From: Anthoceros angustus | Lineage: Eukaryota; Streptophyta; Anthocerotopsida; Anthocerotales; Anthocerotaceae | NCBI GenBank assembly: GCA_010909165.1 | Contig: MU008189.1 | Span: 186,001 to 250,000 of the forward strand | DNA: 64,000 nucleotides | Direction: 5' to 3' | In this document: positions 33,860-44,320 of the stretch, piece by piece | Numbering within the stretch: position 1 is the stretch's first letter | Layout: the number at the start of each line of letters is the position of its first letter | Translations under genes and position numbers: made by a program | The notes under the pieces: model-generated | Told to the model about the DNA's origin: nothing | Databases searched by the model: none | The model's input: only the letters and a program-made list of their open reading frames with translations

Positions 33860-34910
33860 GCCCATGGTGTGGAGCAGCTGGTTCCACCTCCCGGAGATCG
33901 TGCTGATCTCATTCAAGAGTACATGATGACATGGGGCATTTTGGAGTCAAGAGGACCTACAGCTTGCTGGCCCCTCACTTCCACTGGTTTGGCATGCATG
34001 CACAAGTCCGGGAATGTGTCGCTTGCTGTGAGCCATGTGACCGTCAAAACATCCTTCACTATGCAGCACCCAGAGCTGCACCCACTCCCCATCATGGGGC
34101 TCTTCTTCAGGTGGTCCTGCGACCTCAGGAGAGCTGCCCAAGACACCAAGGGGTAACGTGTACATCTTGGTGATGATAGAGCACTTTAGCAAGTGGGTGG
34201 AGGCCGTGGCGTTGCCTGACAAGTCATCCAGGAGCACGTCACAGGCTTTCTTGCAGAACGTGCTGAGCCGCTTTGGCAGTTGCGCGGAGTGTCTCACCGA
34301 CCAAGGTTCAGAATTCCGAGGGGAATTCCAAGACATGTTGGATGTGGCACTAATTGACCACAGGAGGACCAGCAGGGACCACCCTCAGGCCGACGGGTTG
34401 GCTGAGAGGATGGTTCAAACCATCAAAAAGGGCCTTCGCAAGCTCTGTCTGCAGCAGCCGAAGGGGGATTGGGACATCATGCTGCCTTATATATTGATGG
34501 GGTACCGAATGAGCCGACACGCTTCCCTAGCTCATTTCTCACCCTATTTCCTTCTTTTTGGCAGGGAGCCTGTTCCACCTAGCTCCATCGCTAAACAGAT
34601 GCAGGCCGTGGTCTCGATGGATGATCCAGCCACTTGGGCTAGGATGATAGGTGACAGGGCTGCCCTTTTCCGTCGAGTGATGCCGATGGCTATGGAAAAT
34701 TTGCACATTGCACAGCATCGGGACACACTAAGGTACGCCCACACTCGCAGCGGGAGCTTCAGGCCCAAGCTTAAGAAATTCCAGGCTGGGGATTTTGTGT
34801 ATCTTCAACGCCAAACAGCTGACACTCTTGAGACTTCCAGCAGCAGACATGTGCTTAGGATCAGGAGGTCAAGTCCAATGGAGTGTTGGTGCTGCAGGAT
34901 CTGATGGCAG
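33860..34910 (+). pseudogene. integrase of the nested element
   Basis: Zinc-binding region HFGVKRTYSLLAPHFHWFGM...CVACCEPC (HHCC) at about 33930-34040. The catalytic core is a long open frame (34158-34904): YILVMIEHFSKWVEAVALP, CLTDQGSEFRGEFQ (second catalytic Asp), DHPQADGLAERMVQTIKKGL (catalytic Glu), MLPYILMGYRMSRH, SPYFLLFGREP. The C-terminal part KFQAGDFVYLQRQ...HVLRIR is of the usual kind. No GPY/F module and no chromodomain; a PHD finger follows instead. Confidence 0.87.
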
Positions 34911-35008
34911 GGTCATTTCTGATCACACCAAAATTGTGCCCGTGCCATCTCCCTAACCTTGACCCCACCATTGTAACAGCTGATTGGATCCCGCCAGCGG
35001 ATTACCCA

Positions 35009-35165
35009 TGCCAGATCTGCAGCCGCACGGATGACGAGAGCTCATGCTGCTTTGTGATGGATGCAATGGGGGTTCCACCTTTTCTGCTTGCAGCCACCTT
35101 TGGCTGAGGTTCCTGAGCAACTTTGGTATTGTTCAAAGTGTGCTGAAACTGCTACTCAGGTGTGA
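35009..35165 (+). pseudogene. PHD finger at the C-terminus of the nested element polyprotein
   Basis: After the integrase tail (NLDPTIVTADWIPPADYP) comes a C4HC3 pattern: CQIC (codons at 35009 and 35018), DDESS, MLLCDGCNGG (35053 and 35062), FHLFCLQPPLAEVPE (His 35076, Cys 35085), LWYCSKC (Cys 35130 and 35139), then a stop at 35163-35165. Spacing and the aromatic W before the last cysteine pair are canonical for PHD fingers, which read histone H3 tails. Two single-base frame changes separate the three parts. The place is that of the chromodomain in chromoviruses, so a targeting role is likely by analogy. Confidence 0.8.
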
Positions 35166-35430
35166 CTGTTTCAATTCGTTTTCAGTTGTGAAGATGGATG
35201 TGATTGCATTGCAAGGTTTCATGGCTGCTAGTCACAATTGGGTTCATGTGGCATCTGCCATTCTACGTGTGACAGGTGCTATGGCCCCATAGCGTTGCAA
35301 TCGTGCTTGAGCATGGCTGTGATGCTGATGCTGTTTGGGGTTTCCTTATTCTTTCCTTCCAGGTGCTGGATAATTCCAGTTCTCCTTCTTCGCCATGCTG
35401 CCTTTCTTCTAGCCCGTCCATCAGCTGGGG

Positions 35431-36229
35431 GTGTGGCATGGACAGAATTTCCTTTTTTCTTGTTGCAGCTGAAGGTCGGGCCGGACTGGAGCGGGATGCA
35501 CGTACCTTGTGTGCCCAACAGCCGGTGATGCACATACGGCTGTCGTGGCACCAGACTTGTTTCACAAGAATATATATAGTAGCCTAGAGGTAGGCTGGCT
35601 ATATATGTGATTTTGGCCATTAGGAAATAGCTATTAATTAGCTTACCCCATATGAAGCTATTTAACTGACATTATCAGGATAGGTTATTAGGCCATTTAG
35701 GTCATTTCTAGAACCAGGGCTGCAAACCCGGGTGGCTCGTGGGCTACATCATGAAGCCCGCTGCTGCAACGCCAAAGGATCACGCGAGGTGGTGGCCTCA
35801 TCACACCGAGAGGAGGTGCTTGCTCATGATGGCGGCCAAGACCTCAAGACTGGCGATGGCAGCTGCAACAACCAGTTGTCGAAGTCCGTGGAAAGGGAAT
35901 GTTGCTGAGACTCACGCAAAACCGCGGTGTTGCTGGATTTCTGATTGGAATGCAAGGTTTGGTGTGCATGTGGCTCGAACGATTGCAATGTGTGTGGGTG
36001 CTGCAGCAGGTCACGGATTTACCAACTCCAGGCAGCCCGTGTAGGGCAGCCCTTTGATTCAGATTACGAGGTGCGCCACAGACATGTGAGCGCTGCTGGC
36101 TTGTCTTGTGTGGCATGGACAGAATTTCCTTTTTGCCCTGTTTTCTTGTTGTAGCTGAAGGTCGGGCCGGACTGGAGCGCGGGATGCACGTACCTTGTGT
36201 GCCCAACAGCCGGTGATGCACGCACGACA
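35431..36229 (+). repeat. 3' LTR of the nested element with a duplicated LTR tail before it
   Basis: The 3' LTR is 35541-36229 (689 bp). Just before it, 35431-35535 matches 36108-36220, the last part of this LTR (GTGTGGCATGGACAGAATTT...CCGGTGATGCAC). Thus an LTR tail is followed at once by a full LTR, and no polypurine tract is seen at the join, which points to LTR-LTR recombination. Confidence 0.72.
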
Positions 36230-36539
36230 AGATGCTTTAGAAGAAACTCAGCGAATTCAGGAGCTTAGAAAGGATAGGCATGATGGGAAGTTGAGGAAGC
36301 AGGAAGCTATCATGGCCGGGGATTTGGTTCTTCAATATGATAGCCGTTATATGGACTTCCCGGGGAAGCTTAGATTGAGATGGATGGGACCTTATGAGGT
36401 GGTGGCAATGTATGAGAATGGATCCGTGCAACTACGTGTGCTGGATGGGGATTTGCTACCAACTAGAGTGAATGGGTGGGAGGCTAAGAAGTACCTTCAG
36501 CTTGAGGTATCTGTTGTTTGCGAGGACGCAAACAGGTGA
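36230..36539 (+). pseudogene. integrase C-terminus (GPY/F module) of the giant element
   Basis: In frame: DALEETQRIQELRKDRHDGK, MAGDLVLQYDSRYMDFPGKL, RLRWMGPYEVVAMYENGSV, LLPTRVNG, then stop at 36537-36539. This is the GPY/F module that closes Ty3/gypsy integrases. It is cut from the rest of its gene by the nested element. The stop overlaps the polypurine tract. Confidence 0.8.
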
Positions 36540-36548
36540 GGAGGGGAG
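36535..36548 (+). other. polypurine tract of the giant element
   Basis: GGTGAGGAGGGGAG followed by TA and the 3' LTR start TGTGGAACGC. It primes plus-strand DNA synthesis in this family. Confidence 0.75.
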
Positions 36549-36550
36549 TA

Positions 36551-39500
36551 TGTGGAACGCAAAAGTTTGGGCAACTAGCTTAAATGAGTTCGCTTTGAAC
36601 AGCCCACACTCTTTGCTAGAATGGTTTGGTGAAGACATGCAAGGAAATTTTTGCTCCTTTTGAGCGGAGTTGTAGGACCATGTCGGAAGGCGAGAGGATA
36701 TGCAGGAAAAGAAACGGGTCAAAACGACCTGCTGGTGAGGAGAAAAGGTAACCTACATGAGTGGTAGGAGGTGTCCTACCACCGTAGGAGAAACTCCTAC
36801 CATGGTAGACGAGGGTAGGAGAGATCCTACCACCGTAGGAGGATGACCCTGCTAGTGTTTTGATCACCTACCAGTGTAGGAATAGCTCCTACCATGGTAG
36901 GAGAGGGTAGGAAGGTATCCTACCGCCGTAGGAGAAACTCCTACCGTGGTAGGAGAAAAGGGAAAACGCCTACCATGGTAGGAGGATGTCCTACCACGGT
37001 AGGAGATAGGTTTCTAAGGAAGGTAGCTTATGTTTTAGGCAGGATAGGCTTGCTATATATAGAGTCTTTTAGTGGACTAGATAAATAGGCCAAAATAGGT
37101 AATTAAGAAATTAGAGGCTAATTTTCAGTAATTAGAAATTAGAAAAATAGGGGAAAATGGTATTTTAGTATAAGGAAATTAGGAAACTAACATCAATGGT
37201 GGGAAGGGGCCACGTGGCACACATCCAAGGGCAGGATAGAATGGTAGTTACTTTTTCTAACCCTTGGGTGACTTATAAAAGTGGTGCAGTGCAGGAGGCC
37301 ACAACTCGTAAACTTGAAGAGACGGCCTCACAGAAGGCGCCGCCACACCTCAAGCTGCCCAAGGCCCCATACAGCAACGCCAAAGGATCACGCGAGGTGG
37401 TGGCCTCATCACACCGAGAGGAGGAGAAGGAGGGCGCAAGCTCAGCAAGGAGGCGAAATCCAGCGCCCAAGAGAGGAAGAAGGAGGAAAAGAGAAGAAGA
37501 GAAGGGAGAAGAAGGTTGGGGCGCAACCCAACACTTGCCAAGCTCGTGAGGGTGCCTAGGAGGGTGGAGCGTGGCAAGATTGCTAGGAAACCGTGCAGGA
37601 AGGGCTCCTAAATTGCTGTGGCAGGTGTAAGAGTCCGTGGGGGAATTTTGGTGAGCTTTCTCTTGCAGGAGAAATCGGGGTTTCTGGAGACGCCAAGGTG
37701 TAAGGGCTGAGGAAGGAGAGCAAGGCCAAGTACCTTTGAGCTGTGAGCAAGAGCAAATCGCTGAGGAGGAGGAGAAACGTTTGCAAGGATAAGAAGCTGG
37801 CAGGAGCTGCAGGAATTGCAGGAGAGGCATCACTTTTCTTCAATTTCGTGCAAGTACTAACCAAGGAGGCCATGACCAAGCCTACCATGACCAAGGGCAA
37901 GGAGGTAGTAGCCAAGGAAGGAGCGTCCACCAAGGGAGGTGGCGCAGGAGCTGCAAGAGGTCTAAGGCGGAGGATCGACCGGAGGGTGGAAATTTGACAT
38001 GCCCTTGTTTACGTGCTATGCAGGCCAGCTATCCTCTAGAGACCTTTCGACTTTCGACCTTGGGCAGAGGAGAATATTCAGCTAGAGTGGGTGTATGGGC
38101 GACATTGGTCTTACACCAACCTTGAATTGATAGAGAGTGTTTTGCTAATTTGCAGCAGACGGAAGAGGAATTGGCCGCCTTACCGGATAGAAACGACGGA
38201 CGGATCCACGGTGTTGGACGTAAGGAGCATACGCTGTATATGGCAGCGGATAGCGAGGATAGCGGAATCACGCTGATGGAAGGAACGAGTGAGGCAAGCG
38301 TGCATCAACGGCGGATCTTCCCAAGGGAGCCCTTACACTTATGCAAGGGGCATGAAGGCTAAGTCCAAGAATGGTTGGCGGACGACCAAATCTTGGAGCC
38401 CAAGTGGAGATTGTTCACAAGAATTGTTTTGGGCTTGGTGAGCAATCCAAGGGTGTCATATTTCAGCACTACCTTCCTCCATTTTCTATGGAAGATCACT
38501 CAAGGAGCGAAGCCGGATTGGGGGCTCATCATGTATGAAGCATACACCTACCACCGGGAGAAGTTGCTGAAACCCAACGCGTCGGATGAAGACAGTCCAA
38601 GGCCGTGCTATCTTAGCACTTATCTAGTGCATTTGTGGGAAGTAGAGGGGCTACTCACAAGTAAGGAGTTGGATGATTCCAAGCATCCCTTTAACATTGT
38701 GTACTTACAGCCAGGAGAGGGACAGGGAGTGCTTGGTGCTTTGCAGCTAAAGGAGGTGCCGGCAGCACCACCTGGGACATTATTGCTGGAAGGAATCCCT
38801 CCGAAAGATAGGCCAGAGGATGTGCAGGAGGACTTGCAAGGAGAAGTTGTAGGGGGATTTGAAGTTTGGACCGCGGAGGATGCGGAGATGGAAGGTAGGA
38901 TAGATCCTACCATGGCGGTGAATCCCGCGAGGGTGGGAGGTGTTCCCACGGTTTGGGACCCCTTCGTCCTCTCATGACAAGGCCTACGGTGGCAGAATTA
39001 GTCCTACCACGGTAGGGAAGTAGTCCTACCATGGTAGGAGCACCTCCTACCACGGTAGGAGGAAAGGAAGTCACGGTTTGGAAGCTCCCAAGCGGGAGAT
39101 AAGAAGGCAACCGGCCCTGCTAGGTGGGCGAGCGGATGGAGTCACGGTGGGAGGAGTTGCCCACCAAGTGATGAGCGGGAGCTCATCATAGGGAAGCAAG
39201 GGATGTAAGATCCCATGAGCAAGGCAAAGGCCTTGAGTCTCCGGAGGTAAGAAAGGAGACTTAGACATGTTGGAGGAGATGCTGCGCAGGGGAGATGTTC
39301 AAGAAGGTAGATGTAGGAGCCGCCAAGAGGAGAGTTGAATTCTTGAAGACGGAGGCGGAGAAGACAAGGACCTACCAAGCAAGGGAAATTGCGGTAGGCG
39401 GCGGAAACCCAGCGGTGGAGGATGTTATGAGGATGGAAGCTCAAGTGGAGCACTTGGAAAAGAGTCTTGAAACAAGGCACAGGAGGCAAACAATCATATT

Positions 39501-41926
39501 CGGAGAACAAGGCTCTTACCAAGCAATTGGCAGCTCGAGAGGAGAAGGTGGAGCAACTTGCTCACATGGTGCGCACATGGAAAAGAAGGCGGAAGACAAG
39601 CAAGTGCTGCTAATGGAGGAAAGGTCAAGACGAGAGCAATCTGCAAAGAAATGAGGGCAAAGACAAAGGCAAGTAGGCGCACATGAGCGGGTCATAGCCA
39701 CACAGCCGTGAAGATTAGTGACATGGAAAAGGAGCTGGGAGAAATCCGGAGGCTGGAATTGAAGGAAGAAGAGCTGGAAGAACGGACACATTTTGTCCAA
39801 AGATTGGAAATGGAACGAGAAGTCCAAAGAACGGAGAATGCACAACTCCCTAGGAGGATAGGGGAGTTGGAGGAAGAAATGGCAAAGGAGAAAGGCCGTC
39901 ATGAGGCGGTGGTGCAAAGATATGTTGGCGGTGAGGGAGCAGAGATTTCGGGCTGATTATGCCCTACAAGAGAGATTGATCCGCCAACTGCAGAATGAGA
40001 GGACGGAGAATGTGGCTCTCCATGTCAAGACTGGTGAGCTGGCCTTGGAGCGAGATGCTTACAAAAGCAAGTGTGAGCATGGAGTATGGCTTGAGGATTA
40101 CGAAGAATTGGAGATGGCACAACAACGATTTGCAGCCCATCTTCACAACAAGGTGCTCAAGGCCACTAACGAGTTGTTGCGACTTGCTGAGAGGAGGATG
40201 TTGGGACCTCATGACGATGATAGGGGAGGCCCTCATGCAAGTCCAACCGGAAGCCTTAGACTTGGAGAGTGTCCCAAGCAGGGTGAAGAAACTTCGCACT
40301 GTGGAGAAGCAAGTGAAGCGGGGAAGCTGCATGTGGAGAGAATCACCCTGTGAAGGGGTAAGGAAGAAGAAACGACTGTAGGAACTCCTACTGGTAGGAG
40401 GAGTTCCTACTGTAGGAGGGACTCCTACCGTGGTAGGAGAAGGTCCTACCATGGTAGGAGGGCCGGAAGAAGCAGGATTCAAAGGTCGCTAGCATGGATT
40501 TGACGGCAAGGGAGGCGAGTACCTTGGCCCTTGCAGGAAAGAAGGAAGAGGGGTTGATCTTGCAGAATGGAGCAAGAATCACAAGGAGAAGACCAACCTC
40601 CTAACATGGGTGCAGGAGCAAGGAGCTCACTTGCTCCACAAGTGAGAGGAAGAGGAGAAGCTGAGGATGAGCCAGTGGCTAAGAGAGCCCGGGCTATTTT
40701 ATTGGAGGAAGGAACTCAAGATAGGCATCAAGATAAGGAAGGGGATTCATAAGAAGTCCTTAAATTAGCTTGAAGACATGGGGCAAGATGCCACTTGGGA
40801 AGACTTTTCTTTAGAGGAGGACAGCATTAATGCTTGTCACCCAAAGAGAGTGTGTTGACTAGCTAGATAGGAATGTTGGAGAGCCATTAAGGCTCACATA
40901 GGTGAATTTGCTAGAATAGAATTTTACCCAAGATGCTTGGATGTCGAACTTAAAGTCACAATAGGATACACTAAAATAAGGAGTAAGGCGGTGAGGGAGC
41001 GTGAGAGGGCGCCTGTGGGAGGTCAGATGTGAGGACCTCCCTATAAAAGGAGGGAGCTTGTGAAGTAAAATTATCGTGTCTTGCGCCCCATCCTCCCGAG
41101 TCCTTCACTTTGTGCAGAATTTCGTGCCGCAAGCCAACGCAGGTCCGTAGAGAGGAGAACGCGCTCGGAGGCCGGGTGGAGGGCTTGCTCTTTGCAGCGC
41201 CCGCTAGCCGCCTCCCTTGTGAATGGTTGTGTGAATTGTTTTGCTTTGAGTGTGTGGCGATGCTCAAGGAACTCTCGGCTTGAGGGTAGACTGCAGGAAA
41301 GACTCGGAGGTTCTCGTCTGCAAACCACATAGCAACCGCCCAAGGAAGAACTCGTTAATTTCCTGACGACCTGTGCAGCCGTAAGGGCGAGTTGGAATTA
41401 ATGAGCCAGCAATTGGTGTTAGAGTAGGAGATTGTGGAGGAAGGAAGGGTAGATGAGTAGAGAAGAAGAGGGCGTTGTTGATTGAGAGAGTTGTGAGGAG
41501 GATTAGAGTGTAGGAAAAGCGGAGGCCACAGGCGAGCCTAAGGGACGAATCCCAACTGCAAGTAAGAGGGCGCCCCTGTGGAGAAGAGTGTCTTAGGAGT
41601 AGGGACGAAGTTGCGGTGTGGGTCGGGGGTCCACAGGCGCCGTGATAGACACCTTGTAAGACGTAACACTGCAATTGTGTGGTGTCGTTGTAGGTTGAGG
41701 TTTGGTGAGTTCTGACGATCGGTGCGTAGGCTGCTGTAGAGGAGCGTGAGAGGCGCCTTGCTTGTTTAGAAGGCTGAGGTAGTGTGTAGCTGCGGTGGTG
41801 ACGGATTTCTCAAGATTCGTAGTTCCCAAGTCTCATGGGACGAAACCCAACGTACGAAACGACAGTGGGATAAGTGTGGCCGCTAGAGGGTGCATCTCGG
41901 GAGTGCCCCGGGATCTGCCTCCCACA
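36551..41926 (+). repeat. 3' LTR (5376 bp) of the giant element
   Basis: Matches the 5' LTR along its length and ends ...CTGCCTCCCACA before the GAGAC duplication. Palindrome clusters at 36761-37008, 39002-39062 and 40377-40463, TATA boxes at 37273 and 41042. It is 148 bases longer than the 5' copy through many short indels, often of CTG/GCAG type. Confidence 0.95.
37872..40353 (+). pseudogene. LTR-internal open frame, 3' copy
   Basis: Better preserved than the 5' copy. The longest pieces are 38375-38977 (200 codons; ILEPKWRLFTRIVLGLVSNP, KITQGAKPDWGLIMYEAYTY, CYLSTYLVHLWEVEGLLTSK, FNIVYLQPGEGQGVLGALQL) and 39708-40353 (coiled coil: LELKEEELEERTHFVQRLEM, RRIGELEEEMAKEKGRHEA, ERLIRQLQNERTENVALHVK, YEELEMAQQRFAAHLHNKVL). 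Palindrome cluster 2 lies between these pieces and again reads PTMVGAPPTTVGG in one frame. Stops remain, so function is not proved. A leader with intron-like borders near 38000 is possible. Confidence 0.55.
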
Positions 41927-42611
41927 GAGACATAATGCATGCAACCGAGATTTAGGGCGGAGAAATTCTCTCAACTCTATGGACTTAACGGGGATAATGG
42001 ACATGGACAATACTAGAGCAAGAAGCTCAATGTGGATGCTGGGTGATGAGACTCAGTGAACTGGAAGGCAGGTGCATCCCGAAAGTGAAGTCGATGCTAG
42101 AACTGTCCCCAAGAAGACGTGCAAAGGAGAACACATGATGACTTCAAGGCCAAGATTTTGGCTTGGCAGATATCCCTTGTCACATTGACGCACATAACCT
42201 GCAAACATTTGGCCTCCCTCGAGATGCTTCGACAAAGGGAAGAAGCAATGAAACTCGGCTTCAAACCATGAAAGACGCAAGTATGGATTAATTAGGCGAT
42301 TGTTTCTCCAACAATCAATGGAGCAAAAGATCCAATGTCAGAGACTTGTGAATTTGAGGAAGTGGATCTTAAAGTCAACGAGCCATATTTGAGTACCCGC
42401 CGCAGTTTCTCGTCTAACACATTGCACTTCATTACTTGCCAAGGAAGCTGCTTTCAAAAGCTGACCAAAGTAGAAAAGGGGGAGGAGGGAAGAAGAGAAG
42501 CAGAAAGAGAGATTACGGAGGACGAGGGTGGGGATACACAAGGTTTAATATCCTCCAAAGCTTCATCCCTGGGAGGCAAAGGAGGATCAACATTAAGAGA
42601 GCAACGTGAAA
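41927..42611. other. sequence flanking the giant element, no gene recognised
   Basis: Begins with the right target duplication GAGAC (41927-41931). The open frame at 42335-42697 is charged and has no recognisable motif; it runs into sequence antisense to the copia remnant. Confidence 0.4.
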
Positions 42612-43031
42612 TCAAGGATTCGCCACAAGAGCTAATGCAGACATATTATCGCAGAAAAGGGGAGTCGGCTCACGCTGTTGATGTCCAAGATCAGTAAGAA
42701 AGGTTTGTTCCCACTTTGCCTCTTTTAAGGCACCTGTTAAACTTTTATATTCCGTTTCTGTAGATGAAAGAGCTATCAATGTTTGCTTCTTGCAGCTCCA
42801 ATTTATGGCAGCAGAAGCCAATAAGAAGCCATAGGTTGACAAGCTACGTCAGGAGTCACTATCTGATGCCCAATTAGCATCAACGAACCCCTCTAAGCTA
42901 AGTCTACGCTGACTTCTGCTTCTTAGAAAATGCCATGATATTAGTATTAGAACATACAGATAGATGTAGTTAGCCACAATGTTAGGAGCCCTGTTAGCCA
43001 GTAAGGCCGTTAGGGCCACACACCTCTTCAC
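42612..43031 (-). pseudogene. Ty1/copia RNase H remnant
   Basis: Minus strand: LEGFVDANWASDSDS (42849-43031) then STYGFLLASAAINWSCKKQ, TLIALSSTETEYKSLTGALK, EAKWEQTFLTDLG, CDNMSALALVANP (42612-42842). These are the standard copia RNase H blocks (ADADWA...S/TSG..F...W.SKKQ...ALSSTEAEY), split by one frame change. No LTRs belonging to it were found. Confidence 0.82.
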
Positions 43032-43209
43032 GAGGAGTCACACCTCTTCATCATCAGATATGACAATGTATAAGGCTCACCGGCAACCTTCTCTTGAATA
43101 ACAATTCTTCCTTCTCCTCCATCATTTACATGAGATTGATCCTACCTGATTTCATATATGCTATTAGAGCAGGGTTGAGAATGCAGTCCCTACATACCCT
43201 CGCCGGATG

Positions 43210-44320
43210 CTTCACCCGGTGTTCATGTACGCCCCCACTCCAGCCCACAAGTCCATGGATTATTTCAAGCGGGGATTTGTTTGAATTACCTATAAGATTT
43301 GAAGCCCAAGCCTCGACGATCTATCCCACGGCCCAAGGCAACATCTGTTTTCAGTAATCTAATCTATAATCCGCAATCAAGTGGAGAAATTGTGAGATCA
43401 CCGCCATGCCGGTGCCTAAGCCATGGATGCCCCTCTAAAGGATCAATTTACCTCAGAAACTTCCCCAAATTGGAACATCCTCAACGGCGCCCAAGGCGAT
43501 TTCTCTCCACTGGCCGAATTCAAGGGGATTTGTAGTCAACGTTGGCTAGATTTCGCTCTACGCTCCAGGTCGGGGGGGAGGGGCCTCATCGTGGTAGCGG
43601 CCGGGGGCAACTGCCCCTCGCGTCCGCAAGGGACGATACTAACGTGACGCAATTTCTTTCAAAGACCTTGAAATTGCGTCTTCAAGAGACATTATAATTG
43701 GTACCATCAAATTGATGGTACCAATTATAATGTCTCTTGAAGTCGTAAAATTGAGGTCTTTCTCCTCATAGAAGACCTATTTAGCGTTGTGATTGGGACC
43801 GAGCCGAAGTTGGCTACTCCACCTACCACACCGGGTGGAATGGTCTACATGCCCCGACAACCGGTTTTGGAAGTAAGTCTGCATGGAACTCCAAAGACAG
43901 GAAGGCAAGAGCAAATATTATACTCTATATGAAGGACGCTCACTTGAGCGTGGTTCGGCATTTGTCAACCCCCAAGGAGGTCTGGGACGTCTTGAAGAAG
44001 AAGTACTTCTTTGACAACGCTAGGGACAAGGGTTACTTGACACGAGAGTTCTACAACCTTCGTATGTCGGAGATCGAATTGGTTGAACAGTTCGTGAACA
44101 AGTTTATGAACCTCATGGATTCTGTCGAGTTGGTGGGCACCACCGTGTTCGACCATGATGCTTTTGTGTAACTTCTACAGAGTATGCCCCCTTCATGGTC
44201 AACGTTGGTCATGATGCGAACGGCGAATCCAAGGCCGTTGGACGAGACTATCTCGCTGTTGAAGCAAGAGGAGCAGCGGAGGAAGGCAGCCCATACCGTA
44301 GCCCTCGCAGATATTGCTCT
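43210..44320 (+). repeat. copia gag-region tandem duplication, copy A
   Basis: Starts CTTCACCCGGTGTTCATGTA; copy B starts with the same words at 44321, a period of 1111 bases. The end of copy B (45383) again shows CTCTTCACCCG, where the original gag reading resumes, so the duplication used this short identity. Copy A encodes KDAHLSVVRHLSTPKEVWDV and LTREFYNLRMSEIELVEQFV (UBN2-type Gag) at 43929-44171. Confidence 0.88.
43650..43772. repeat. near-perfect palindrome in copia gag (copy A)
   Basis: Arms 43680-43710 and 43712-43742 are exact inverse complements of 31 bases (ending GGTACCATCAA / TTGATGGTACC) with a one-base centre. Outside them the inversion goes on imperfectly for about 30 bases (GACCTTGAAATTGCG against CGTAAAATTGAGGTC). 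The right arm in sense codes DGTNYNVSLEVVKLRSF, a normal copia Gag start, so the left arm is an inverted duplicate of coding sequence. Copy B has the same at 44761-44815 with one mismatch. Confidence 0.92.

Larger units (their letters stand above)
24731..36229 (+). mobile_element. nested Ty3/gypsy element encoding a DNA methyltransferase and a PHD finger
   Basis: Both LTR copies start TGTCGTGGCACCAGACTTG (24731 and 35541) and the right one ends CACGACA (36223-36229), the exact inverse of TGTCGTG. Order inside: leader, Gag with two CCHC knuckles, protease, C5-cytosine methyltransferase, reverse transcriptase (YIDD), RNase H, integrase (HHCC, DDE core), PHD finger. It lies in the integrase region of the outer element, whose reading resumes as DALEETQRIQELRKD at 36230. 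No clear target duplication (AAGTC left, AGATG right). A 1.95-kb tandem duplication (28741-32634) adds a second methyltransferase. All frames have short indels. Confidence 0.85.
10635..41926 (+). mobile_element. 31.3-kb Ty3/gypsy LTR retrotransposon carrying a nested element
   Basis: Direct repeats 10635-15862 and 36551-41926 act as LTRs: both begin TGTGGAACGC and end CTCCCACA, with matching TG/CA ends. The 5 bases before the left LTR (10630-10634) and after the right LTR (41927-41931) are both GAGAC, a perfect target-site duplication. Three bases after the left LTR is a primer-binding-site candidate; directly before the right LTR is a polypurine tract. The internal part has Gag, protease, reverse transcriptase, RNase H and integrase pieces in Ty3/gypsy order, all with frameshifts. 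A second Ty3/gypsy element (24731-36229) interrupts the integrase end. Without it the element would be about 19.8 kb. The tRNA-Asp-like primer site and lack of a chromodomain suggest the Athila/Tat side of the family; that is inference. Confidence 0.93.

Noticed and set aside
24726-36234. Target-site duplication of the nested element
   Set aside because: AAGTC and AGATG do not match; short partial likenesses (GATGA / GATGC) are not convincing.
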